From: Tangfeifania sp. | GTDB taxonomy: Bacteria; Bacteroidota; Bacteroidia; Bacteroidales; Prolixibacteraceae | DNA length: 5,575 nt | Direction of reading: 5' to 3' | Assembly: GCA_018400515.1 (NCBI GenBank) | Contig: JAGYMR010000191.1 | Coordinates: forward strand, 1 to 5,575 | Shown here: one piece after another, positions 1 through 5,575 of the stretch | How positions within the stretch are numbered: position 1 is the first letter of the stretch | How the letters are laid out: each line of letters begins with the position of its first letter | Notes under the pieces: generated by a model | The model's database searches: none | What the model saw: the letters and a program-made list of their open reading frames with translations, nothing else | Told to the model about the DNA's origin: nothing | Program-made: the position numbers and the translations under genes

Positions 1-1213
1 GCCCGATCAGGCGCCAGAAGGAAAGCCGCTAAAAGCCGGGTTGATCGGGTGCGGGGGACGTGGAACAGGAGCAGCCATTAACTTCCTCGATGCAGGTCCC
101 GGACTGGAAATAACGGCCCTGGGGGATGTTTTCCAGGATAAACTGGACAGCTGCCGGGAAAAATTGAAAAAAGCGAAAAACGTGGAAATTCCTGATGAAA
201 ACTGCTTCCTTGGATTCGACAGTTATGAAAAGGTTATTGATTCGGGCGTGGACGTAGTACTGCTTTGCACTCCCCCCCATTTCAGGCCCGCCCATGTAGA
301 GGCAGCCGTTAATGCCCGGAAACATATTTTCATGGAAAAACCCATTGCCGTCGATCCGGTGGGAGCCCGTTCGGTCATGGCATCAGCTAAAAAAGCTGAG
401 GCCATCGGATTATCCATGGTGAGCGGAACCATCCGGAGAGTACAAAAAGATTACATGGAGACACAGCGACGCGTTGCCAATGGGGAAATCGGCGAAATCA
501 CCGGAGCACATATCATTCGTAACGGCGGGGCCTTGTGGTTCCGCAAGCCCCGGCCCGAATGGAGTGAAATGGAGTATATGCTGCGGAACTGGGTCAATTT
601 CTGCTGGCTGTCGGGGGATCACATCACCGAACAGTTCATTCATGAAATTGATGTGATGAACTGGTATCTGGGACAAAATCCCAAAAGAGCCATTGGCTGG
701 GGAGGACGCCAGCGAAGAGTGACCGGCGACCAGTATGACTTTTTCAGCATTGAATATGTATATGACAACGGAATGCGTGCCCATTGTGCTGCCCGACAAA
801 TTAACGGATGCACCAACCGCAAGGTGGAACAAATCAACGGCACGAAAGGATATGCCGACGCAGCTGGCAAATTATATGACCACCGGGGCAACCTGCTGTG
901 GAGTTATCCCTACCCAGGGGAAGAGACGGAAGAAGCAGACAGTTCAAAGTGGAAAGTTACAAATCCTTTTGTACAGGAACATATCAACCTCGTAACTTCC
1001 ATTCGCACCGGACAACCCGTCAATGATGCAGAGGCACAAGTGAACTCCACCCTGATGGCCATTATGGGACGGATTGCAGCCTATACGGGAAAAGACGTAA
1101 CGTGGGAGGAGCTCATGAACTCCGATCTTTCCCTCGGCCCCAAATCCTATGCTTTTGGTCCGGTTCCCGGCATCAAAGAGGAGATTCCCAGGGCAGGAAT
1201 ACCAAATACCTAG
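1..1213 (+). CDS. Gfo/Idh/MocA family NAD(P)-dependent oxidoreductase, 5' end cut by window edge
   Basis: This gene encodes a sugar or polyol dehydrogenase-like enzyme of the Gfo/Idh/MocA family. The frame is already open at base 2, so the true start lies outside the window; the first possible start inside it, TTG at 41, falls within the Rossmann fold and is not credible. Counting from that codon, the nucleotide-binding glycines are G3-x-G5-x-x-G8. The family EKP motif, whose Lys is the usual catalytic or substrate-binding residue, is E99-K100-P101. The C-terminal domain carries the catalytic-type His/Asp pair H201 and D204 in an HEIDVMNW segment, preceded by a WLSGDHITEQ stretch common in Bacteroidota and Planctomycetes members. 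Thirteen residues lie ahead of the fold, more than a minimal cytoplasmic enzyme needs, which fits an exported (often Tat-dependent) subfamily. The exact substrate cannot be read. The neighbouring DUF1080 gene suggests C3 oxidation of a glycoside, as inference only. Confidence 0.93.
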   Translation, partial: PDQAPEGKPLKAGLIGCGGRGTGAAINFLDAGPGLEITALGDVFQDKLDSCREKLKKAKNVEIPDENCFLGFDSYEKVIDSGVDVVLLCTPPHFRPAHVEAAVNARKHIFMEKPIAVDPVGARSVMASAKKAEAIGLSMVSGTIRRVQKDYMETQRRVANGEIGEITGAHIIRNGGALWFRKPRPEWSEMEYMLRNWVNFCWLSGDHITEQFIHEIDVMNWYLGQNPKRAIGWGGRQRRVTGDQYDFFSIEYVYDNGMRAHCAARQINGCTNRKVEQINGTKGYADAAGKLYDHRGNLLWSYPYPGEETEEADSSKWKVTNPFVQEHINLVTSIRTGQPVNDAEAQVNSTLMAIMGRIAAYTGKDVTWEELMNSDLSLGPKSYAFGPVPGIKEEIPRAGIPNT

Positions 1214-1216
1214 GCT

Positions 1217-1238
1217 GCCCCGCCGTTAACTGCGGGGC
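1217..1238 (+). terminator. GC-rich hairpin between oxidoreductase and DUF1080 genes
   Basis: GCCCCGC at 1217-1223 pairs perfectly with GCGGGGC at 1232-1238 around an 8-base loop. It starts 4 bases after the oxidoreductase stop codon. The sequence after it is AT-rich with a TTTT run (1247-1250) but has no clean U-tract directly at the stem base. It could be an intrinsic terminator, or a processing or stability hairpin that separates expression of the two genes. Confidence 0.45.
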
Positions 1239-1291
1239 GGAATAAATTTTCTTAATCCCTGCCAGTCTTAAAAACGAAAAATAACAGACGA

Positions 1292-1987
1292 ATGAAACGA
1301 AACATCTTTTTTTTAATCCTTTTCCTGGGCAGTATGGTGCAGGCCCAGGAACCTTTATTCAAGTACGGGGAAAACATTCCGTCAGATAAAATAGATCCGG
1401 GAAAAAAGGTAAAAGGAACGCCCATTGAGTGGATCCAGGTAAATACGGAAGAAGACACATGGAAGGTCACGGATGGAACGGTCATCTGCTCGGGACATCC
1501 CATTGGGGTTATCCGGAGTAAAGAAAAGTACGAAAACTTCCTGTTGCACGTTGAATGGAAGCACATGGAAGCCGGGGGCAATTCAGGGATGTTTGTCTGG
1601 AGCGATGCAGTGCCCGGCAGCAACCGCTTGCCCAACGGGGTGGAGGTGCAAATGCTGGAGCTGGATTGGGTCAATTTAAACACCATCAACGGGGAAAAAC
1701 CACCCGTCGCCTTTGTCCATGGCGAATTATTCGGCGTAGGCGGCGTCAAGGTCATTCCCGACAACCCCCGTGGGGCAAGAAGTAAATCGGTGGAAAACCG
1801 CTGCAAAGGGAAAGGCCACTGGAATACCTACGACGTCGTATGTGTGGATGGTACGATCAAACTGGCGGTGAACGGAAAATTTGTAAACGGAATCCGCCAG
1901 TCGTCCAAAAAGAAAGGGTATATATGCCTGGAATCTGAAGGGGCGGAGATCCACTTCAGAAACATTAAAATCATTGAACTGCCGTAA
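1292..1987 (+). CDS. Secreted DUF1080 (3-keto-disaccharide hydrolase family) protein
   Basis: The 231-residue product starts with a Sec signal peptide: K2-R3, a hydrophobic run of about residues 5-16, and a likely cut after V16-Q17-A18. The protein therefore probably acts in the periplasm or on the surface. The rest matches the DUF1080/PF06439 concanavalin-like fold. Recognisable pieces are W57-x-V-x-[12 protein letters not shown] (80-89), GGNSGMF (95-101), GVEVQMLE (116-123), HGELFGV (143-149), [11 protein letters not shown] (177-187) and a closing [19 protein letters not shown] strand pair (209-227). Family members are known to act on 3-keto-glycosides, usually beside Gfo/Idh/MocA dehydrogenases, as here. 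Length is normal for a single-domain member. The ATG at 1292 is favoured because it gives the signal peptide; no Shine-Dalgarno is visible. The gene may be co-transcribed with the upstream one, 78 bases away, subject to the hairpin in the gap. Substrate is unknown. Confidence 0.9.
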   Translation: MKRNIFFLILFLGSMVQAQEPLFKYGENIPSDKIDPGKKVKGTPIEWIQVNTEEDTWKVTDGTVICSGHPIGVIRSKEKYENFLLHVEWKHMEAGGNSGMFVWSDAVPGSNRLPNGVEVQMLELDWVNLNTINGEKPPVAFVHGELFGVGGVKVIPDNPRGARSKSVENRCKGKGHWNTYDVVCVDGTIKLAVNGKFVNGIRQSSKKKGYICLESEGAEIHFRNIKIIELP

Positions 1988-2002
1988 CGAAACGGATCCC
2001 CT

Positions 2003-2041
2003 GAACCGGCACGGGTTTATTCCGGTGACACCGGAAGGTTC
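2003..2041. repeat. Nested inverted repeat in the convergent gap
   Basis: TTCCGGTGACACCGGAA at 2020-2036 is a perfect 17-base inverted repeat centred on 2028. It is flanked by a second matching pair, GAACC at 2003-2007 and GGTTC at 2037-2041. It lies between the stop of the DUF1080 gene (plus) and the stop of the RAM-domain gene (minus), so it may end or stabilise both converging transcripts. Neither side carries a U-tract, so a canonical intrinsic terminator is not shown. Confidence 0.45.
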
Positions 2042-2069
2042 ACAGGGTGCATGGTCGGGCCATACGCTC

Positions 2070-2330
2070 CTACTCGAAAAGAATGTCTTTCTTTGAAATT
2101 TTCCGGAAGGCAATCATTGATTCAGTATCGGTGATGCCTTCCACTCCGGCAATTCTTACGGTCATGAGGTCGGCCAGCTCCTCATTGGTTTCAAGCCGGA
2201 CCAAAGCGACCAGGTCATACCGGCCACTTACGGAATAAACCTCCACAATCCCGTCAATGTGGGCCAATTGTTCACCCACCTGGTTTACTTTTTCCCGCTC
2301 GGTCTGTATTAAAACAACAGCTGTAATCAT
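2070..2330 (-). CDS. Stand-alone Lrp/AsnC ligand-binding (RAM) domain protein
   Basis: The 86-residue protein consists only of the effector-binding and oligomerisation domain of Lrp/AsnC regulators. It opens with the first beta strand (MITAVVLIQT), continues with a helix (EREKVNQVGEQLAHI) and the typical DGIVEVYSVSGRYDLVALVR turn, and ends with an EGITDTESMIAF strand. No helix-turn-helix precedes it, so it cannot bind DNA in the usual way. Family knowledge says such small proteins form dimers or higher rings, bind amino acids or other small ligands, and may pair with full-length Lrp proteins. I prefer ATG at 2328-2330; an in-frame TTG nine bases upstream is possible but would add only three residues. 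It begins 12 bases after the cation transporter's stop and is probably translated from the same message, so a link to metal or metabolite homeostasis is possible but unproven. Confidence 0.85.
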   Translation of the reverse strand: MITAVVLIQTEREKVNQVGEQLAHIDGIVEVYSVSGRYDLVALVRLETNEELADLMTVRIAGVEGITDTESMIAFRKISKKDILFE

Positions 2331-2337
2331 TACTGAC

Positions 2338-2351
2338 AATATTTAAATATT
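2338..2351. repeat. Perfect 14-base AT palindrome at the CDF/RAM gene junction
   Basis: AATATTTAAATATT is perfectly symmetric and spans the last codons and stop of the CDF gene, 7 bases upstream of the preferred ATG of the RAM-domain gene. With no loop it would work as a DNA site (dimeric protein binding) rather than an RNA hairpin. All-A/T composition makes chance symmetry fairly likely. Confidence 0.35.
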
Positions 2352-3212
2352 AACGTTCAGCGGTTCTGGATGAATCGTGGCAACAATGCCAAAATCTTTA
2401 TATATCCGCTTTTCAACTTTCGTGCAAACCGCATGAGCCTCTTTCAGGGGCATTTGCGGAGGCAGCTTAATGTGACAGCTCAACTCCGAATGATTGCCAT
2501 AATCGTGCAGCTTAATATGGTGCAGGTGCAACGGCCGCCTGCAGGCCACTTCAACCGTCTTATGAATCGCATCGATCAGCTCTTCCGAAGGACGTTTCCC
2601 TAACAGGGAGGTAATTTGCCGGGCAAGGATCTGGTAACTGGCCCAGCCGATCATGAGGGCAACAATAAATCCCAGAACGGCATCGGTCCACCAAAACCGG
2701 TTCCCCCCTGCAATCCCGATTAAAATAATGACAGAGGAAAGGGCATCCGTGCGGTGGTGCCACCCATCGGCTTTCAGCACGGGAGAATCAAATTTCCGGT
2801 TTCCCCGGAAGGCATACTGGGCGAGAAACTCTTTTCCCAGAATGGAAACAATGGTAACCACCCAGGCAATCGTTCCAAACCGGGTTTGTTCCCCGGAAGA
2901 AAATTTTTCAATCGAGCCGACTACAAAATCAAACGCAATAAGGGCTAATAAAACACCAATAATAATGGCTGCAATATGTTCCGCACGCCCATGCCCAAAT
3001 GGATGAACATCATCGGCCGGTTTCCGGGAGATTTTCCCCCCAATCAATACAATAACCGAAGAAACCGAATCGGAGAGAGTGTGCCAGGCATCGGCAATCA
3101 GTGCAAGGGAACCCGTAGCCAATCCCGCCCAATATTTCAGACCAAAAAGGACCATGTTCACGAAGATGGAAAGCCATCCTTCCCGGGCAATATATTGGCT
3201 CTTTTTTAACAT
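2343..3212 (-). CDS. Cation diffusion facilitator (CDF) family efflux transporter, probably zinc
   Basis: This 289-residue inner-membrane protein exports divalent metal ions, normally in exchange for protons, as a dimer. The N-terminal part has about six membrane segments. The second holds the metal-site motif ADAWHTLSD with H44 and D48 (also D41), and the fifth holds ADGWHHRTD with H152 and D156. A histidine-containing loop, HPFGHGRAEH (70-79), sits between segments 2 and 3. The C-terminal cytoplasmic domain, from about residue 207, keeps candidate metal ligands H232, H247, H260, H281 and E283. The HD/HD intramembrane site is the arrangement usually linked to zinc; cobalt, cadmium or iron cannot be excluded. 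Length is typical. ATG at 3210-3212 has no visible Shine-Dalgarno, as is common in Bacteroidota. It probably forms a two-gene unit with the downstream RAM-domain gene. Confidence 0.94.
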   Translation of the reverse strand: MLKKSQYIAREGWLSIFVNMVLFGLKYWAGLATGSLALIADAWHTLSDSVSSVIVLIGGKISRKPADDVHPFGHGRAEHIAAIIIGVLLALIAFDFVVGSIEKFSSGEQTRFGTIAWVVTIVSILGKEFLAQYAFRGNRKFDSPVLKADGWHHRTDALSSVIILIGIAGGNRFWWTDAVLGFIVALMIGWASYQILARQITSLLGKRPSEELIDAIHKTVEVACRRPLHLHHIKLHDYGNHSELSCHIKLPPQMPLKEAHAVCTKVEKRIYKDFGIVATIHPEPLNVNI

Positions 3213-3239
3213 TGAAATATCAGACGTGTTTTTTCAATA

Positions 3240-3247
3240 CAAAAATA
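3240..3247 (-). promoter_or_regulatory. Possible Bacteroidota-type -7 box for the CDF gene
   Basis: Read on the minus strand this is TATTTTTG, matching the TAnnTTTG consensus of the Bacteroidota primary sigma factor. It lies 27 bases before the CDF start codon, in the 86-base gap after rnc. I see no good -33 TTTG partner, and the region is AT-rich, so a chance match is possible. Confidence 0.35.
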
Positions 3248-3298
3248 CATAAATAAGTGGGAGAGCACCTTTCATGGTGGCCGAAAAAAACCGGGGAA

Positions 3299-4039
3299 CT
3301 AATTCTGGGAATTGCCCAGCTTTTTAAGGGTTTCGCGCGCGGCATTCTGATGGGCCTCCTTCTTGGAAGTTCCTGTTCCGCGCCCCATCTCTTTTTTTCC
3401 AATAAAAACCTTCGCCCTGAACTGGGGCTGTTTTGTTTTATCATTCCCGGGATCCTCGCCGGTCTCAAAGCGCAGCTCCTTCTTATTCTTCTGGCTCCAC
3501 TCGATCAACTGGCTTTTAAAATTGGTATCCGCCTGTTCAACTTCGGCAAGGTCGACATAATGGGAGAGAATCTTCTTCGTTACAAAATATTTTACGGTCG
3601 GATATCCTTTATCCAGATAGATGGCACCAATCAGGGCTTCAAAGGCATCGCCGTAAATATGGCTTTTATCAATATTTTTTGTGGTGTTGGAATCGATAAA
3701 AACATTCAATCCCATATCGAATGTAAGCCGGGTTAAAAAGCTCCGGTTCACCAGCTTCGACCGGTTTTTGGTGAGAAACCCCTCATCTTCCTGCGGAAAC
3801 CGGTTGTAAAGAAAATCAGCAATGATGGCCCCCAGGATCGCATCACCCAAAAATTCGAGCCGTTCATTATTCACCAGATTCCCCTGCGAATCATAAACCG
3901 ACGCCGATTTATGAACAAATGCAAGGTCATAAATTTTGAGATTGGAGGGATAAAACCCCAAAAGATCTTTTAAAAACAAATAAAACCCTTTTCGTGAAGA
4001 CGAAAAGAGTTTTATTCGTTGTCCTATTTTACGAAACAC
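3299..4039 (-). CDS. rnc: Ribonuclease III
   Basis: RNase III cuts double-stranded RNA in rRNA maturation, mRNA turnover and antisense regulation, as a cytoplasmic dimer. The 246-residue product has the signature NERLEFLGDA (58-67), giving catalytic E62 and D66, and the second acidic pair D131 and E134 in GDAFEA. A double-stranded-RNA-binding domain runs from about residue 172 to 241 and ends with the expected GTSKKEAHQNAA helix start (222-233). The roughly 30-residue N-terminal extension before the nuclease domain (with LGFYP at 27-31) resembles Bacteroidota enzymes. The start is GTG at 4037-4039: the fabF stop lies in the same frame two codons upstream, and no ATG exists before the catalytic region. 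There is no Shine-Dalgarno. It is the third gene of acpP-fabF-rnc. A strong hairpin lies within codons 8-20, which may control its expression. Confidence 0.96.
   Translation of the reverse strand: MFRKIGQRIKLFSSSRKGFYLFLKDLLGFYPSNLKIYDLAFVHKSASVYDSQGNLVNNERLEFLGDAILGAIIADFLYNRFPQEDEGFLTKNRSKLVNRSFLTRLTFDMGLNVFIDSNTTKNIDKSHIYGDAFEALIGAIYLDKGYPTVKYFVTKKILSHYVDLAEVEQADTNFKSQLIEWSQKNKKELRFETGEDPGNDKTKQPQFRAKVFIGKKEMGRGTGTSKKEAHQNAARETLKKLGNSQN
3980..4017 (-). promoter_or_regulatory. Long hairpin followed by U-rich run in the 5' coding end of rnc
   Basis: On the plus strand, bases 3980-3996 pair with 4001-4017. In the minus-strand mRNA this is a 17-bp stem with one G-U wobble (3988/4009) and a CUUC loop. 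Directly after the stem the mRNA continues with a U-rich stretch: UGUUUUU follows the UUUUAUU that closes the stem. Placement is 28 bases after the fabF stop and inside codons 8-20 of rnc. It has the form of an intrinsic terminator or attenuator. It is also a suitable double-stranded substrate for RNase III. Pairing is seen directly; function is inferred. Confidence 0.6.
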
Positions 4040-4045
4040 AGGTGT

Positions 4046-5287
4046 TTAAACTTTTTTAAAGACCAGGGTAGCATTATGTCCGCCAAAGCCGAAGGTGTTG
4101 CTGATTGCAACATCGACATTTCTTTCCCTGGCTTCATGGAATGTAAAATCCAAATTATTATCAATTTCCGGATCGTCGGTAAAATGGTTGATGGTGGGTG
4201 GAATGACCCCGTTCCTGATAGCCAGGATGCTTGCAATTCCTTCCACTGCACCTGCGGCACCGAGCAAATGTCCGGTCATTGATTTGGTGGAACTGATGCT
4301 CAACTTATAAGCATGTTCACCAAATGTTTGAATAATGGCCCTGGGTTCGGAGATATCTCCCAGCGGCGTTGAAGTCCCGTGAACATTGATATAATCAACA
4401 TCCGTTCCGTCAATTCCGGCATCTTCAAGGGCCCATTTCATCACCAGGTGCGCCCCGCGGCCGTCCGGATCGGGAGCTGTCATGTGATAAGCATCCGCGG
4501 ACATTCCTCCTCCGCCAACTTCTGCAAGAATATGGGCACCCCTTTTTTTGGCACTTTCATACTCTTCAAAAATCAAAGCTCCTGCACCGTCAGCCATCAC
4601 AAAGCCGTCCCTGTCTTTATCAAAAGGCCTGGAAGCTGTTTGGGGATCATCATTACGGGTCGAGATCGCCCGCATAGAATTAAATCCAGCAACGCCGGCT
4701 TCATTGACCGCAGCTTCTGAACCGCCGGTGATCATTACCCGGGCCTTCCCCATCCGGATCATATTAAAGGCTTCAATCATCGCATGCGAAGCTGAAGCAC
4801 AAGCCGAAACCGTAGTGAAATTTGGGCCCCTGAACCGGTATTTTATGGAAATGACCCCGCCGGCAATATTGGCGATCATTTTTGGAATGAAAAATGGGGA
4901 AAAACGGGGCGTTTCATTTTTATAGTTCCGCGTCTCGTCAAAGAACGTCTGAAGGCCACCAATACCAGCTCCCCAAATGACACCAGCGCGGTCATGGTCG
5001 ACCTTCTCCATGTCAAGCCCTGAATCTTCCACCGCCTGCGTTACAGCTGCCAAAGCATACCGGGTATAAAGATCATACTTGCGTGCTTCCTTCCGGTCCA
5101 TATAACGCGTTGCATCAAAATCTTTTACCTCACAGGCAAACCGGGTTTTATGATTCGTGGCATCAAAATGCGTAATGGGGCCTGCACCACTGACACCGTT
5201 TTTCAAACTTTCCCAAAACTCGTTCACCGAATTCCCAAGAGAATTAACGGTTCCGACTCCGGTAATAACAACCCTTTTTAACTCCAT
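4046..5287 (-). CDS. fabF: Beta-ketoacyl-ACP synthase II
   Basis: FabF elongates fatty acids by condensing malonyl-ACP with an acyl group held on the enzyme, in the cytoplasmic type II pathway. The 413-residue length is normal. Catalytic residues sit at the same positions as in the E. coli enzyme: nucleophile C163 in TVSACASASHAM, H303 in NVHGTSTPLGD, K335 and H340 in STKSMTGHLLGAAGA. The C-terminal gating loop NTFGFGGHNA (397-406) is present. The N-terminal MELKRVVITGVGTVNSLGN strand-turn is typical and supports the ATG at 5285-5287, which also has a good Shine-Dalgarno. It lies 18 bases after acpP, whose product carries its substrates, and 6 bases before rnc. All catalytic residues are intact. 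Confidence 0.97.
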   Translation of the reverse strand: MELKRVVITGVGTVNSLGNSVNEFWESLKNGVSGAGPITHFDATNHKTRFACEVKDFDATRYMDRKEARKYDLYTRYALAAVTQAVEDSGLDMEKVDHDRAGVIWGAGIGGLQTFFDETRNYKNETPRFSPFFIPKMIANIAGGVISIKYRFRGPNFTTVSACASASHAMIEAFNMIRMGKARVMITGGSEAAVNEAGVAGFNSMRAISTRNDDPQTASRPFDKDRDGFVMADGAGALIFEEYESAKKRGAHILAEVGGGGMSADAYHMTAPDPDGRGAHLVMKWALEDAGIDGTDVDYINVHGTSTPLGDISEPRAIIQTFGEHAYKLSISSTKSMTGHLLGAAGAVEGIASILAIRNGVIPPTINHFTDDPEIDNNLDFTFHEARERNVDVAISNTFGFGGHNATLVFKKV

Positions 5288-5296
5288 AGATTGAAT

Positions 5297-5302
5297 CCCT
5301 CC
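5297..5302 (-). promoter_or_regulatory. Strong Shine-Dalgarno for fabF
   Basis: The minus strand reads GGAGGG, 9 bases before the fabF ATG, in the 18-base gap after the acpP stop. None of the other genes here with visible upstream sequence shows a comparable site. It fixes the fabF start and suggests independent ribosome loading on fabF within the operon. Confidence 0.75.
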
Positions 5303-5305
5303 GGA

Positions 5306-5542
5306 TTACTTTAATGCCGCTTCGATGTGCTCGATGGCCTCACCAACAGTCGAAATTTTTTCAGCCTGGTCGTCCGGTATAGCAAGATCAAATTCCTTTT
5401 CAAATTCCATGATTAACTCAACGGTATCCAGCGAATCTGCACCCAGATCATTGGTGAAAGATGCTTCGTTGGTAACTTCACTTTCATCAACACCCAGTTT
5501 ATCAACGATAATTGCTTTTACTTTTGCTGCAACGTCAGACAT
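5306..5542 (-). CDS. acpP: Acyl carrier protein
   Basis: This is the small acidic carrier that holds growing acyl chains on a 4'-phosphopantetheine arm for fatty acid synthesis in the cytoplasm. The 78-residue length is typical. The attachment site is S37 in the [18 protein letters not shown] segment that starts helix II. The N-terminal helix (about residues 2-16) and the ending [10 protein letters not shown] helix are as expected for the four-helix fold. ATG at 5540-5542 is the natural start. Upstream only 33 bases remain in the window; they are AT-rich, with no Shine-Dalgarno or clear -7 box visible, so the operon promoter probably lies beyond the right edge. The gene leads the acpP-fabF-rnc cluster. 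Confidence 0.97.
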   Translation of the reverse strand: MSDVAAKVKAIIVDKLGVDESEVTNEASFTNDLGADSLDTVELIMEFEKEFDLAIPDDQAEKISTVGEAIEHIEAALK

Positions 5543-5575
5543 AATTCTAAATTTTGGTTAATACTAATTTGACTT

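Noticed and set aside
410..832. 140-codon minus-strand open frame inside the oxidoreductase gene
   Set aside because: It lies wholly antisense to a well-supported gene and its translation resembles no known family; it is a shadow of codon composition.
2331..2339. Upstream TTG start for the RAM-domain gene
   Set aside because: It adds only three residues before the conserved first strand and has no ribosome site; ATG at 2328-2330 fits the family better.
3284..3319. Terminator after rnc (seven-base U-tract and a CTGGG/CCCAG stem)
   Set aside because: The stem is only 5 bp, lies within the last rnc codons, and is separated from the U-tract by 14 or more bases, so a working hairpin-plus-tract is not shown.
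3257..3736. 159-codon plus-strand open frame over rnc
   Set aside because: Antisense to the RNase III catalytic and RNA-binding coding sequence; hydrophobic look comes from the complementary codons.
4046..4062. A6-G run at the end of fabF as a frameshift slippery site
   Set aside because: The codons divide as AAA AAA G, not A AAA AAG as the classic -1 heptamer requires, and rnc is already in the fabF frame, so a shift would not reach it.
4548..4925. 125-codon plus-strand open frame over fabF
   Set aside because: Antisense to the fabF active-site region, which has every expected residue; no independent support.

Overview
The window reads as a piece of a chromosome from the Bacteroidota or a close relative. 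The support is the acpP-fabF-rnc gene order typical of that group, an RNase III with the N-terminal extension seen there, a secreted DUF1080 protein beside a Gfo/Idh/MocA oxidoreductase, and the near absence of Shine-Dalgarno sequences (fabF is the exception). I cannot name a genus. Six genes are complete and one is cut by the left edge. I see no tRNA, rRNA, insertion sequence, phage gene or CRISPR array. Coding density is high and no gene-free stretch reaches 100 bases.

Region 1 (about 1-1987, plus strand) is a sugar-metabolism pair: the C-terminal bulk of an NAD(P)-dependent Gfo/Idh/MocA oxidoreductase, a GC-rich hairpin in the 78-base gap, then a secreted DUF1080 (3-keto-disaccharide hydrolase family) protein. 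Together they suggest breakdown of a glycoside through a 3-keto intermediate outside the cytoplasm. That is inferred from family and adjacency, not shown.

Region 2 (about 2070-3250, minus strand) is a likely two-gene unit: a cation diffusion facilitator (probably Zn2+ efflux), followed 12 bases later by a small stand-alone Lrp/AsnC effector-binding (RAM) domain with no helix-turn-helix. It converges on region 1 across an 82-base gap holding a nested inverted repeat. A Bacteroidota-type -7 box lies in front of the transporter gene.

Region 3 (about 3299-5542, minus strand) is the conserved housekeeping cluster acpP-fabF-rnc: acyl carrier protein, beta-ketoacyl-ACP synthase II and ribonuclease III. 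Gaps are 18 and 6 bases, so it is very probably one transcript.

I found no obviously new multi-gene system. The best candidate for something undescribed is a long, almost perfect RNA hairpin inside the first codons of rnc. It has about 17 base pairs and a four-base loop, and a U-rich run follows it. It lies just after the end of fabF, where it could act as an attenuator or terminator, or as an RNase III site for autoregulation.
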